Shown here: positions 1-11,649 of the stretch, one piece after another | How positions within the stretch are numbered: the stretch's first letter is position 1 | Layout: every line of letters begins with the position of its first letter | NCBI GenBank assembly: GCA_036346405.1 | Contig: CM070546.1 | Span: 107,142,826-107,206,825, forward strand | Source of the DNA: Phyllostachys edulis | Taxonomy: Eukaryota; Streptophyta; Magnoliopsida; Poales; Poaceae | DNA: 64,000 nt | Reading direction: 5' to 3' | Program-made: the position numbers and the translations under genes | The notes under the pieces: generated by a model | Database searches by the model: none | Told to the model about the DNA's origin: nothing | What the model saw: only the letters and a program-made list of their open reading frames with translations

Positions 1-365
1 TTTGCAAAACATATTTGCCAAATTGATACGTGATGCAAACACAAGTCAAGGGCATGATTCTCAACTAGTTGCAAAACACATTTGCCAACTTTTAGAATCA
101 ATACCACAAGGAATAAGGTACATGAACTTAGACAATTTGCAAAACACATTCGCAAACTAAGTCATATGCTACAAGAACTGAACATGGGCCACAACTATTT
201 GTAAAACACATTCACAAATATTGGCAACATGTTAAACAAGGATAAGGTACATGGACTATAATTATTTGCAAAACACATTTGCAAACTAGTCACATGCTAC
301 AACAAATAAGCACTTAGCTTAAACTATTTGCGTAACACATCCGCAAATAGCAACATCCCTTAAAG
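1..365. repeat. Imperfect tandem repeat, about 64-bp period, with a short palindrome in each unit
   Basis: Six copies of a core that reads TTTGCAAAACACATTTGCAAA occur at about 1, 69, 135, 198, 264 and 327. Each core is a near-palindrome (TTTGC...GCAAA), and the spacer between cores varies. No gene is seen. Such arrays are common in non-coding parts of large plant LTR elements, but no parent element could be identified. Confidence 0.7.
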
Positions 366-597
366 AGCATAGAGCAACCAAGATGAGCTATCAACACATG
401 ACTAACTCAAGCTACTAGTCAAGGACCCTCTTAATAGTACGGCAACCTATACTAGCAATCCGGTCTTCCAACCAAACACCAAGACCGTAAAAGACTAGGA
501 ACAAATCCTTAGCCCTAGCTAGTCATACCTTTGCCTTTAGCAACTTCTTGAAGCTTGATGACGCACATCCTTGCTTCAACTCCGGTTCTTGACTTGA

Positions 598-815
598 TGT
601 TCATCAACTCATGATGACATCCTTTTCTTGCCTTTCATCAACACATGATGAAGCTTCTCTTGTCTTGATGATCAACACATGGTCATCTCCTTTTCATGAT
701 CATCATCGACACACGATGATTTCCTTTGTCTTTGAACTTGATGCACATCAACGCATGATGCATCCTTTACACCAAGCTCTTGACTTGATGAACATCAACA
801 TATGATATCATCCCA
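598..815. repeat. Imperfect tandem repeat built on ATCAACnCATGAT
   Basis: About five copies of ATCAACnCATGATG, itself an imperfect palindrome, are separated by 40-60 bases of pyrimidine-rich sequence. The small ORF here is a by-product of the repeat. The stretch 366-597 holds no recognised feature. Confidence 0.6.
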
Positions 816-999
816 AATCATCATCCACAAGGAACATAACCTATTTCATCCAACTCATAGAAAATGTTAGTTCCAATAATATGATTATCATTAATTACCA
901 CACCATACCATTTACTCATAATGGTTTAGGACAAGATATCGCAATCTTTCCTCTTTGGCAATTTATGATAATCACTTCAATAGCAAATAATTGAATATA

Positions 1000-1215
1000 G
1001 ATTAGTATGAGTATATACGCACTACATGAGTTGTATATACTCATATGAATATATATAACTACACAAGATATAAATATTCAGGATATGTGAGTACACATTA
1101 ACTACACAAGTTATGTTGTACTCATATACAAGTATATTTAGACTACACAAGTCTTATATACTCACAAGAATATGCTAACTACACAAGTTAAAGTATTTGA
1201 GGATATATGAATTAT
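1000..1215. repeat. Imperfect tandem repeat built on AACTACACAAGTT
   Basis: Four to five copies of an (A)ACTACACAAGTTA core alternate with TATACTCATA-type blocks, with a period of about 50-65 bp. This is the third repeat block in the first 1.2 kb with a similar period and palindromic cores, which suggests that all three belong to one non-coding stretch of a single large element. Confidence 0.55.
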
Positions 1216-2412
1216 AGTGCCGAACTACATACCTCTTTGATTTTCACTTTTATATCCAAATGAGGCTAAACATGATATAACAAATTAGAAGTGTTAGTCT
1301 CACAATTAGGTTTGTCATTAATCATCAAAACTCCATTAACATATAATGGCGGGTCTAGATTCTTCAGCAACGCCACCAGCTCCACGCATGGAAACGCAAG
1401 GCGATAGCCTCGCATGGCTGCCGACCCTCCGCGCTGTTTACTCCCGCCGGCCACACGCGCTCGAAGATGGTGTCGCCCCGCCGGTCCCTTGCGCCTTGCC
1501 TACATGGGCCCCGCACCGTCGGCCTGGAGCCGAGCCATCACTGGCCTGGAGTCGCCGTCGCGTTGTACGGCCGCATGCGCGCCGCTGCCCCAATAAAGCG
1601 CGCATACGCTTCAGCAAAGATCGCCGCCAGCCGGACCATCTCCGATCGCGCCGCCACTAGTTTGAAGCCGACCGCCCACACGCGTAGCCACACGACCAGC
1701 CCCGCACGGCGTCGCCCGTAGTGTTGCGTGTCGCTGGCCGCCGTCATACGCAATGCGCGTGTTGTCTCATGCCCACGGTTCCCCTCTCTTCGGCCACTAC
1801 GCGTACCGCGCCGCCGTGCCCGCCAGCAGCACGCCATGTCGCCGTGCTCTGAGCTGCTTGTCCGTACGTAATGCGCCGCCACCACTTAGTATAGCGCTAG
1901 GAAATCCCTAGCGCCTGTTATTGATGCCACCATATGGGGTGAACGGTTAATGGGCCGACCGAACAATAATTGGGAGAGAAAAGAAAGACAAAAAGTGGAA
2001 ATCATGGTTTTTTTTCTCAAAAAAGGCCCTTAGGTTTTATGAAATTACGCAAAAAATTTTCTCAGAAATGAAAATTTGCATTTAAACCCTCGAAGTTCTA
2101 AAAATTACGAGGAAATATTTCGGGAAATAAATTCTTGCACAATAACCCATCAGAAATTGAAAATTTGCGCGAAAATATCTCAGAATTGAAATTTAGTGGT
2201 TTAACTCCTAAAAATTATAGAATTCACCGAAAATACATATTCCAATAGAAAAGGGCATCGGGAATTCAATTTTTGAATCATTTTGAGCATTTGAAGCATG
2301 TTTAACTCTGTTATTATTATTTTTATGCAATTTATGTATTGTATTTACTGTTTTGATTATCTGTGTTTGTTTATATTACTTTTAATCACTAAAAATAGCA
2401 GTAAATCATGAA
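1216..2412. other. No gene supported; GC-rich block followed by AT-rich block
   Basis: 1340-1890 is GC-rich with overlapping short ORFs on both strands and no recognisable domain. 1900-2412 is AT-rich and contains loose repeats of a GAAATTAC/AAAATTTGC type. Nothing here resembles the copia 3' LTR at 7179, so the 5' LTR of the following copia element is missing. Confidence 0.5.
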
Positions 2413-2520
2413 AAATGCGTAGAAAAATACGGGATCGCGAACCGAAAGTTCGAAGAGCATTATGAGAATTTTGCAACCATTTTATGTAAATTACCAGCAG
2501 TAATCTTATGAACTCTTTGC

Positions 2521-2973
2521 ATGAACCAAGAGTTCGAAGAGCTAACCCAGCATGGCCAGAATTTGTATAGAATTTGTACCAGTCTTCAACTCTGTGGTAA
2601 GGTAATCATGGATGAGCAGAAGATTGATAAAACTCTCTCTATCTTTCACCTGAATACGGTGCAATCAGCACGCAACTATCGTCAAGACGGCTACAAAGAG
2701 TATGCCGAATGGATTGACATCATGCAAGATGCGGAAGCTCAAGATGATGTTCTAAGAATGAACTACATCTCACAGCCGCCTAGTAGCAATATTAGCCATG
2801 AAGCCAATGCTAGAAGATACAAGGTGAGGAAGCCTCTCACAAAGGAGATGAGGGGCAAGAAGTGTAAGGTCATGAGTCACATGTTATTGATACTTTTCAG
2901 TCTAAGAAGAAGGGCAATGGACAGCATGAGGCACACCTCGCCATTGCAGGTACGGAGGATCCACATCCATTAG
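2521..2973 (+). pseudogene. copia gag remnant (150 codons)
   Basis: The predicted peptide starts MNQEFEELTQ and carries a capsid-like helical segment followed by a basic tail (KVRKPLTKEMRGKKCK), as seen in copia Gag proteins. It is much shorter than a usual Gag. The intact zinc-knuckle motif (CX2CX4HX4C) is not seen. It lies directly upstream of the protease remnant. The family call rests mainly on this position. Confidence 0.55.
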
Positions 2974-3337
2974 TTGCACTCATGGATATGGGCAGCCTAG
3001 TAGCAGCCCCCATCGTCCCTCCTTTGGACATCGCAGCGGCCGCAGCCGTAGTTGCCCAAGAGGAGAAGATCACTATGGAGCAGATTGAGGCAGAAGTTTC
3101 TGAATACTTCGCTGATTCGATCTAGTGCACACATTGCACTTAGATCTTTTATAGTAACTTGCAGTTTATAATTGAAGCAGAACATTGAATTATTTTATTC
3201 TTTGAATAATGGTTGTAAGCTCTAGGAGAGTAAAAACTTAAATTCTTATGATGAGTCCCGCAAGGTTTATTTTTCCCGTATTTACAATAGCAAGTTATGT
3301 TCTGGTATTTGAAGTATCAAAACGCATGTGACGCCCT

Positions 3338-3658
3338 ATGGAGGAAGTGTGCTTAGCGGATAGCGGCACAACTAATACCATCTTGAGAGAGACGAAATTA
3401 TTTCAGTTGGTCGGTAAGAATGCTGGTAGTCTTATGACAATTACGGGCAGCGATACTTATATAATAGGCTCAGGAAGGGTCAGAATTATACTCCCGATGG
3501 GCACAACTTTGGTTATTGAAGAAGCCTTGTTGTACCCAGAATCGACTAGAACCCTCAAGGATATTCGCGCTAACGGTTTCCACGTAGAGATTGAAGAAGA
3601 GTATGGTAAGGAATACCTACTCATTACAAAGCGTGAAGAAAGTGGAAAATGGTATTAG
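3338..3658 (+). pseudogene. copia aspartic protease remnant
   Basis: The peptide contains LADSGTTNTIL, the active-site region of Ty1/copia retropepsin (D-S/T-G), followed by the beta-strand pattern GSGRVRIILP and a leucine-rich tail (ALLYPESTRTL). In a live element this domain cuts the Gag-Pol polyprotein in the virus-like particle. The ORF stops at 3658. The catalytic triad itself is preserved, but the polyprotein frame is lost on both sides. Confidence 0.8.
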
Positions 3659-3739
3659 AATGAATTCCTTCATATGAAACTGGGCTATACTACACTAATA
3701 TTAAGGCACTTGCAGCCTATACTGTCCTGAAAACTGCAT

Positions 3740-4666
3740 TTAGAAGCTCTGAAGTTTTCTGCCTCTAACATGATACATTAAGCCACCCCGGTCTTAGAAT
3801 GATGAGAAATATAATTAACAATTCATAGTGACATAATATCGATGTAAAGAATTTCTTGAATCAGGAAGATTTTGTGTGCCCCGCATGTGCTACTGGGAAA
3901 TTAATTACTAGACCTTTTGCTCCAAAAGCGAAGGATAAAGCCCCTACATTCCTAGACCGTATCTAGGGAGACATTTGCGGTCCTATACAGCCCCTGTCAG
4001 GGCCTTTTAGGTACTTTATGGTGCTCATCGATGCTTCCTCGAAATGGTCGCACGTATGTTTATTATCTACGAGAAACCATGTTTTTGCAAAGCTAGTCTC
4101 GTAAATAATTAAAATTTAAAATAATTTCCTAGATCATCATGTGAAGTCCATCAGAATGGACAATGCCAGAGAATTTACTTAAAGGCATTTGATGATTATT
4201 GTATGGAAATGAGAATTAAAGTTGAGCATTCCGTACTACATGTCCACACCTAGAATGGACTAGCAGATTTAGCAGAATTGTAATTTACCAAGTACATGTT
4301 GGGGACACAGTCCTGCATGCAGCATCTCTCATCAATTTTAGACGATCTACAAATAACATCCATTCACCTATGCAAGTAGCGCAAGGGTCAGCACCAAAAA
4401 ATTCTCATCTTCGCAGATTTGGTTGCAATGTTTATGTACTTATACCACCATCACAGCGAACTACAATGGACCCTCTCCGAAAGTTTGGAATATACGTTGG
4501 TTATGAGATAGCATCCATAATCATGTATTTGGACCCTATGACGGGAGATTTGCATACTTCCCGATTCGCAGATAGTATAATTGATGAGGATAGTTTCCTA
4601 TCATTAGGGGGAGGAAATCAACCCCTTGATAAAAAATATCGGGAAATAGAGAAGTCCAGAATATAA
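3740..4666 (+). pseudogene. copia integrase remnant
   Basis: Around 3770-3910 the translation shows the zinc-binding gag-pre-integrase region, with CPACATGK as the CX2C half. From 3930 it shows the rve core, including GDICGPIQP and the FMVLIDASSKW strand that carries a core aspartate. The 4370-4666 ORF matches the copia integrase C-terminal region (GCNVYVLIPP, GIYVGYEIAS, FADSIIDEDSF). Stops occur at 3964, 4102 and several later points. The DDE core cannot be functional. Confidence 0.8.
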
Positions 4667-5207
4667 TTGAAATCCATGCACATGGCCTGCGCACTAGTGA
4701 AGCAAATAAAGAAGTCCAGAAGATAATTGAAGTCTAGAAGATAATTGATTTGCAAGCATTGGCGAATCAACTGCCTGGCCACTTTAGTGATTTGAAGAGC
4801 ATAACCAAGTCGCATGTGCCTACACGCAATGCACTAGAAAGGGTTGAAATACCGATGAAGGTATCCCTAATCCCGTCCTAAGGCCTCAGACAAGGACGAG
4901 AACTCCGACCCCTCGAATCTGAAGTAACCGGGGACGCCTGGTGAAAAAGGATAAGAAGGACTTGACACAGCCGATCACCGAAGTTCCCCAAAACCAGAAA
5001 GGGAGCCAGTTGAGACCTAGCACAAGTATAGAACCTTCAGAAAAGGCATACCAGATTTGAACATTCCCATGAAGAGAGATATCAACATGGATGTGTGCAC
5101 ACACATCGGAGCTGAAAAACTAAAGGGACTTACCCCCTGTAATTGGAAGCAGCGGTGGGCAAGTAGAAGCATTAGAAGAATCGCCCTATGAAGAAATAGC
5201 TATAAAC

Positions 5208-6355
5208 TTGGTGACCACAGGAGAATATATGAATAAGGCAACAACCAATGTCGACATTTACTTTGCAAAGAAAATTGCCACAATCATCGATCTTGATCCA
5301 GAGCCTGCATTGCTCGCTGAATGTAAGAAAAGATCAGATTGGAAAGATTGGAAGAAGGCAATAGAAACTGAATTATTATCTCTGAATAAAATAGAGGTGT
5401 TTGGGTCTGTAAGCCGCACGTCTCCCCATGTGCACCCCATAGGGCATAAGTGGGTATTTGTTCGAAAGAGAAATAAAAATAATGAAGTTGTAAGAAAGGC
5501 TCGTTGCACAAGGTTTCACTCAACGTCCAGGAGTTGATTATGAAGAAACCTATTCCCCGGTCATGGACGGAATTATCTTTATATATTTAATCTTAATGAC
5601 AGTAAACTTGAATTTAGAAATAAAATTGATGGATGTGGGAATTGCATACCTTTATGAAAATTTGGTTTTGGACATTTATATGAAGATATTTGAATGTATC
5701 CCTGTCCCAAATCAAGACAGAGCAAATAGGAATCTGTACAGTGTGAAACTCAGAAAGTCACTTTGTGGACTTGAGCAATCAGGTAGGATGTGATATAATC
5801 GCTTAAAGGAACTTTCTATGCAAGAAAGGCTACATGAACAATGAAAATTGTTCATGTGGATTTATACAATGATCCTATGATGGATTTTGTATAATCTCAG
5901 TGTATGTACATGATCTGAATATCATCGGAACCTTGGAACAAATTAAGGAAGCAAGCTCTTACCTGGAGTTGGAGTTCGAAATGAAAGATCTGGGTAAAAC
6001 CAAATATTGCCGAGGCTTGCAGCTTGAGCATGCCCCTGAAGGGATTTTAGTGCATCAGTTAACCTATACTCAGAAGGTGCTGCAAAGGTTCGGCTTTGAA
6101 AAAGCATACGCTTCGAAAGTGCCAATGGTTGGGAGATCCTTACAGCAAGACAAAGACCCGTACAGACCTAGAGAAGAGGGGGAGGAAGCCCTGGGACCGG
6201 AATTCCCATACTTAAGTGCAATAGAAGCACTCATGTATTTAGCAAACTGTACTAGATCGGACATTGCATTTGCCGTGAACCTATTAGCAAGGTATAGTAC
6301 AGAACCTACCAAAAGGCATTGGCAGGGAATAAATGGCATCTTCCAATACCTCTAA
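5208..6355 (+). pseudogene. copia reverse transcriptase (RVT_2) remnant
   Basis: Segments at 5208-5540 (KDWKKAIETELLSL, HKWVFVRKRN), 5545-5793 and 5900-6355 match RVT_2. The catalytic box that is usually YVDD reads YVHD at about 5905, so a catalytic aspartate is lost in addition to the frameshifts. The last segment continues into the connection region (MKDLGKTKYCRGLQ, SDIAFAVNLLARY, PTKRHWQGINGIFQYL). The order and spacing agree with a copia Pol. Confidence 0.9.
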
Positions 6356-6403
6356 GGAAGCAAAGACCTTGGTCTGTTCTACAGAAAGAACCAAGACCTA
6401 TCT

Positions 6404-6898
6404 ATGAATAGCTATACAGATGCCAGGTACTTGTTGGACCCGCATACAGCCAAGTCGCAAACAAACTATGTATTTCTATGTAGTGAAACTGTAATTTTAT
6501 GGAAATCATCTAAGCAATGTCTTGTATGGACTTCGATAAACCACTCGGAAATCATAGCACTGTACAAGACCTCACAAGAATATACTTGGCTTCGGCGGAT
6601 GATTCGCCACATCTAGTAGTTGTGTGGATTGAATACCATGCAAACCTCTAGTATTATCTATGAAGATAATGCAGCTTGTGTTGCACAAGTGCAGATGGGT
6701 TATGTGAAGAGTCATCTCACAAAGCATATATACCCCAAGTTCTTCTATGGTCTTGAATTGCAAAAGATGAACAAAATTAAAGTACTGCATACTAAGTCAT
6801 GTGAAAATCTTGTATATTTATTCACTAAGTCACTTCCAGCATCTAGCTTTGAAAAGTGCCTACCTGGAATTGGAATGATGAGACTTAGAGAAGTGTAG
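6404..6898 (+). pseudogene. copia RNase H remnant
   Basis: Two ORFs separated by one stop (6614-6619) match the C-terminal RNase H of copia Pol: a DARYLLDPHTAKSQTNYVF segment, then IIYEDNAACVAQVQMGYVK with the conserved DN, then LTKHIYPKFF and the tail FTKSLPASSFEKCL. This is the end of Pol and is followed by 270 bases of untranslated sequence and the 3' LTR. Confidence 0.9.
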
Positions 6899-7169
6899 AA
6901 TTCAGGGGCAGAATCTTCACGAACTCATTATTGAAACTTGATCATGAAGATCGAGTACCCAAAGAATAAATCCTAGAGATTAAAGGAAATTGAGTGGATT
7001 GTACTCCTTTTTCCCTTCATGAGTTTTCCTGAAGTTTCTCGGTTAAGGTTTTTAACGAGGCAATTTGTGCAATGCAGAAGAACGTGCATCATGTACTCTT
7101 TCTCCAAATTTTTTCCACTGGGTTTTTATGAATTTTTTACGAGGTATGAACATGTAAGGATGGGTGCCC

Positions 7170-7450
7170 AAAGGGGAGTGTTGGGAAACCATGTGCTCGC
7201 CCCAGTAGCTGGCCCATAGGTGGGCACCCTATCCAAAACCCTAGGAGGGTCTGTAGCCTATAAATAGGGGGTGCTAGTCATTGTAAAAGACTGATCGCAC
7301 GAAGAAGGAATAAAAAAGAAGAATACCCCCTACACCTTTGTCTCTCTGTGTGTTCAATCTACTATTTGTTCTTTCATTACTTGATATGATTCTACGTTTG
7401 TCTACGAGGTGATCGTTCGGACTGGACTCGTCAGCGACGGTTCCTCAACG
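7170..7450 (+). repeat. copia polypurine tract and 3' LTR
   Basis: AAAGGGGAG (7170-7178) is the plus-strand primer tract. The LTR begins TGTTGGGAAACC at 7179. Inside are a TATA-like CCTATAAATAGG (about 7257) and an AATAAAAAAG polyadenylation-like signal (about 7308), which gives a U3-R-U5 layout. The right end is placed near the CCTCAAC at 7445 and is uncertain because no second LTR is available for comparison. Confidence 0.7.
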
Positions 7451-7975
7451 CTATCTACCGGGTGCTAGGTATACAGATGTTTATATGCGTGCATACGTAC
7501 GTAGCACGTGTAACACAATTACATCAACTTAAATTAAAATATAGTCGGAAAACCGTATCAACATGAGATCATGCCAACTACGTGTTTAGCAGCATAATAC
7601 TAGGGTTAGCACTGACCGAATCGTATCTTCTACTACCTTTTCTATTTTACTAGAGTATGACAGCATGTTGGCCGGCCCGCCGTCTCCCACTTCAAGAGTT
7701 GGAAATTGAGCACCTCGTCCTCGTCTTTCTCCTCCATCCCCCATCCCATCCCATCCCATCCCATCCCATCCGCCAAGAAAAAACAGTAGAACAATAGTCA
7801 ACTCCCTCCCCCGCAAGAGGAGATGGGAATCCACTGAAGAAAAAGAAGAAGAGGGAAGATGGCCACCTAACTAACCCTAGCGCAGGTCAGAGTAGTGTCG
7901 AGGTCTCCCCAATGTCAACTTGAGTGAGTCGGCTGCCCTCACCAAAGAGAGCGGGCCAGCTATCACACCGAAATG
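7451..7975. other. No gene; contains a (CATCC)n microsatellite
   Basis: About six CATCC/CCATC units occur at 7739-7770. The rest has no recognised coding or RNA feature. Confidence 0.6.
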
Positions 7976-8402
7976 CTAAGAGTTTTTTTTGGCTTAAATG
8001 ACACTGTTTACGTTCGAAATAGCAAATCAAGCCCCCTTTGGGATCAACGTAAAAATGGCACCGCGGAGTCATCGGTAGGCGACATGTGTCATTGTTCGCA
8101 TGCTAGGGGGCCAGACCCACCTCGTCCACGTGATAGTGGGCTGGCCCCCGCCTTGTTTGAGCGTTAGGGGGCCGTCCCCGCCTTGTCCGCGCGCTGTAGC
8201 ACCCTTGTTTGCGTGCTAGGGGCCTGAACATGGAGTCATCCGCGTGCCTGTGGCCATCCTGGGATTACCATCGCCTGGTCGCATAGCCCTCGAGAACCTC
8301 ACGCGCCCCCGCTCATGGAAAATTATGCTTGGGATTCCCGAGCCGTCCTGTCACATGTCGTGCCCCCCTCACTCTCGCATCGCTTCGCGGCCGACCGAGT
8401 GC

Positions 8403-8640
8403 TTTCCCGTGGTTATAAAACCTGTCGCGTGTCACTCTCCTCTACCCCAGCCATTTCGCTCGGCGTAGAGAGACAGAGAGGATCGAGCGAGCTAGAGTAG
8501 CCCGATCGGCTGAAATTAGTTCTAATTTCGCTGCCGATTTGAGAGTGTTTAGAGAGCAGTGTTTAGAAGTTGTATTAGTTGAGAAGGTTCGACATTTAGC
8601 GAAGATATTTTAGAATAGGTAATTTTTCCCCACATGCATT
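8403..8640 (+). promoter_or_regulatory. Possible MULE3 promoter and leader
   Basis: GGTTATAAAACC at about 8411 is a good plant TATA box. It is followed by a C- and A-rich leader and a possible exon end before the AT-rich intron. Its placement ahead of the MURA N-terminal exon supports a promoter role. Confidence 0.4.
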
Positions 8641-8739
8641 ATATTTATTAACTGTGTAATTAGCGTTAAATTAACTTTTGCAAAATGTTAATTTATTACT
8701 GCAAACTGGTTAGGATTATAGTAGGTTGTTAGGATTAGG

Positions 8740-9330
8740 CGTAATTATTTAGTCATAATTAATTAATTAGTCATAATTAATAAGTCATAATTAATCGATG
8801 TAGTTAATTAGTCGTAGTTAATTGGTCGTAGTTAATTAGTAATAATTAATTAGCCATAATTAATTAGTCGTAAATATTTAGTTGTAATGAACTAGTCGTA
8901 ATTACATAGTCTTGATTACTTATTCGTAATTATTTAGTCATAATTAATTTAGTGGTAATTAGTTAGTCGTAATTAAGTAGTCATAATTAATGTAGCGAAA
9001 TTAATGAATTGTAATTAATGAGTCCTAGCTCATTAGTCAAAGTTAATTAGTTGTAATTAATTATTCATAATTAAATAACTATAGTTAATCGGTTGTACTT
9101 AATTAGTCATAATGAACTTGTAGTAATTAAATAGTCGTAATTAATTAGGCGTAGTTAATTATTTGAAATCAAGTAGTCGTAATTAATTAATCGAAATTAG
9201 GTAGTTGTGATTAATTAGGCGTAATTAGTTTAGTCGTAATTAATTTGTCATAATTTATAAGTTGTAATTAGTTTAGTCGTAATTAATTAGTTGTAATTAA
9301 TTTAGTCGTAACTAATTAGTCATAAGGATT
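8740..9330 (+). repeat. AT-rich minisatellite (TTAGTCGTAATTAA type) in the MULE3 intron
   Basis: Some thirty degenerate units of about 14-20 bp, such as AGTCGTAATTAATT, run without a break. The same repeat, in the same position and orientation relative to the transposase start, is found in MULE2 (38880-39370). It contains no ORF. Confidence 0.85.
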
Positions 9331-9419
9331 ACTAGTTTTTTTTTGTGGAAATGTAGTAGTATTTTTATTACATGCATACGAAGTGTATTGGGTTGTTGTA
9401 GCTTTACGTAATGCCCAAC

Positions 9420-9918
9420 ATGCAAGACTTGCTTGTGTTTTATGACGATGGTCTTGTACAGGGCGGACTGGGTGGGTTGGACATGTCAAAATGCCAGCAC
9501 AAGGTGGAGGGCCTGGATGCGATGATGTCGATGAATATTCACGAGCTGAGAAGATGTATCCGGAGGGAGTTCGACACGGAGGCAACAATGAAGAAGTTTG
9601 CCATCAAGGCGATCACCTACATGAATAGAGGAGGGCAAAGTGTATGGGAGTTACGCAAGGTGAAAGGTTGCGTTGCATATGACTAGTACATATAGATTGC
9701 TGTGAAACCCGAGGCGATATATGGGAGACCGATGGTGTACGTAAATTGAATTTTGTGCACAGGGTGCCAGCAAACCTCGATGATTTGTGCCAATAGGAGC
9801 GGGGAAGCGCAAGCGGTGCGTGAAAATGGGAACACGAAATGTGTTATCTTGAAGGAAGACTATGAAGGAAGACTTGCAGAGAATTTCGTGCAAAATGAGG
9901 AAGACAACACACTGGTGG
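9420..9918 (+). pseudogene. MURA-type transposase, N-terminal domain only
   Basis: The peptide begins MQDLLVFYDDGLVQGG and continues MNIHELRRCIRREF, which aligns with the MULE2 peptide read from 38845 (MQDLFVFYGDGLVRAG, MNIHELRSCIQREF) and then with GRPMVYVN. This region precedes the Mutator DNA-binding domain in plant MURA-like proteins. In-frame stops occur at 9687 and at two points soon after. The coding region is then cut by the LTR at 9919. No DDE domain follows, so the gene is dead. Confidence 0.75.
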
Positions 9919-10912
9919 TGTAATACCCCGACTATCATTTGAGAGTGCAATAAAAATTGAGAAAGAATTAAGGGAAATAAAATAGAAGATTCAGAATTTT
10001 AGGAGAGGAATGGGCCGCCAACCCATATTCGAGAGGAGGGGAGCTGATCATAGTGGCCTAAGGCCCATGAGTGGGCTGGCGGCCCTTTAGAAGGAAGAGA
10101 GGGGGGGGCACCAAACCCTAGCCACCCTTTGCTACAGTAACGGCCGTGCTACAGTACCTCCACCCCCTGCTGCTCCTCCTCTCCCCGGCGCCATCCTCCC
10201 TGCTGCTGTTGTCGGCCATAAGGAAGAGGAAGGAGAAGGAAGAAGAGAGGAGAAGGAAGGGGAAGTGGAAGAAGGAGTCTTCGTGGGGGGTCTCCTGTGA
10301 GTTCATCCATGTCTTTTAGGGTAAAGTCTTAATGTCGATTAAGAAGAGAAGTGGAAGCATTTGCATACCTACATAAAGTGCATATCAGTTCTTATGTATT
10401 CTAAATATTGTGAATGATATGTACTTGATTCAATGCTTTTCATGCTGTTCAATTGTATTTGCTGAGTCGTGGACTCACTCTTGTAATTTTTAGTTTTTAG
10501 GTAAACTTTGAAGTCAACATGCTTTGGGAGGGAGTAGTCACATGGAGAAACACACGCTATCACTTATTTCATAAATTAGATAATAATTCTGTGACTACTT
10601 TTTAATTGAGAGCTATGGCTTGTAATAATTGTTCATAATGTCTTCTATTGATCATCTCTAAGTTCTATTTGCACTAGTTAATGGTTTACATTTACCATAA
10701 TATTCTTGATATTATTCCTCTTGAATGAATTGTTGTGATATAAAATTTAACGTTTATATACTTCCTGAAATTTATGTTGTTTAATTTAATAGTAACCTTG
10801 CGTGTTGAAGTTAGTTGTCTATAGATGTTAAATTGATGGAAATCATTTATTCTGTTGATTTGTGTTAGAAGTCTAGGTAGCATCTTGGCTTCCGTATAGC
10901 CAGGGTGTTACA
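9919..10912 (+). mobile_element. Solo LTR with 5-bp TSD GGTGG
   Basis: The unit starts TGTAATACCCCG and ends GGGTGTTACA. GGTGG lies immediately before (9914-9918) and after (10913-10917), so this is a complete LTR left by recombination of a retrotransposon, probably of the gypsy type given the TGTAA...TTACA ends and size. A CCAAACCCTAGCC motif and a purine-rich tract lie inside. The short ORFs in it are not genes. Its last 547 bases also form the outer part of the large palindrome. Confidence 0.85.
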
Positions 10913-10979
10913 GGTGGAGCCCAAGATAGCAGGGTGGTGGTGGAGGACAAGGTTCCTACTATTGAGACTAGCGACCGTC

Positions 10980-11399
10980 CTAGCGCTCCCCGTTGCCCGG
11001 GTGCACTGCGGATCGAAGAGGTAAGTTATGTTCATTTTGCATTCTAATGATTGATTTGGTCTTACGTTCTGCTAGCATCATTCCATCTTCCAACCCGTCT
11101 TGTAGTCTGTACGCCTTTGGGGCTGGGCGTGTCCATGGTCTGCGAGGGACAATGGGAAGGCACCAATGGGCTGCCAAGACTAACTTCGTTATGATCCACC
11201 TTTTTTCTAATTTCAAAAAGGTGCAAATGTATCCTATGTGTTTTTTTCGGTTTGTTGATTCGTGCATGCTGTCGTTTCTAATGCACATAACCAAACCACG
11301 CGCGCCATGTATCCTAGGTATTTTTTCAGTTTTTTCGACATCACCTTCACTAAAATTGCTCTCAGTGGTTGAATCATCAATGTCACTTGATGAGATCAT
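10980..11399 (-). other. Unrecognised ORF (139 codons) in the left palindrome arm
   Basis: The predicted peptide begins MISSSDIDDSTTE and has an acidic N-terminus and a basic middle (NRKKHIGYICTF). An almost identical ORF lies in the right arm on the other strand, but that only reflects the inverted duplication. The reading frame may be chance, since the opposite strand is also open over 138 codons. I do not recognise a family. A GC-rich leader lies upstream on this strand (12089-11650). Confidence 0.25.
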
Positions 11400-11649
11400 C
11401 TACAAATAATAATAATGATCAGCAAACTAGAACACGACATTATGACATGATTTAAGTGAGAACACATGATCACACATTAGATGGTAACAATAATACTGAA
11501 TAGTTTCAACTCCATTACATAATCATCACTTCTCAATAAATTATGAACGACATTACTGAATAGTTTTCAAATTAAAAAAGGACACCAAAATAGTCCTAAT
11601 CCTTGTTCATCTTGAGATCAAACATCCTCCTGGGCCAACTATCTTTCAT

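Larger units (their letters stand above)
2413..7450 (+). mobile_element. 5'-truncated, decayed Ty1/copia LTR retrotransposon
   Basis: The order gag, aspartic protease, integrase, reverse transcriptase, RNase H, polypurine tract, LTR is that of the Ty1/copia superfamily. Recognisable protein segments lie in several frames and are broken by many stop codons and frameshifts, so this is an old inactive copy. A 3' LTR starts at 7179 right after a purine tract. No matching 5' LTR is found upstream, and the gag N-terminus is also absent. The left limit given is where protein-like sequence begins to be plausible. Confidence 0.85.
7976..9918 (+). mobile_element. Broken Mutator-like element (MULE3), 5' part
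   Basis: The layout copies that of MULE2 at 34188-40278 read on its own coding strand: a GC-rich leader, an AT-rich minisatellite intron (8740-9330), then an exon for the N-terminal MURA-type domain (from 9420). A solo LTR with TSD GGTGG interrupts it at 9919. No transposase core is found beyond. The left edge is a guess, placed where sequence like a MULE end (GCTAAGAGTTTTTTTTGGC) begins. No TSD could be tested because the other end is lost. Confidence 0.6.

Noticed and set aside
1..365. Regularly spaced repeats that could suggest a CRISPR array
   Set aside because: Units are imperfect, spacing is part of the repeat, and the window is clearly plant nuclear DNA.
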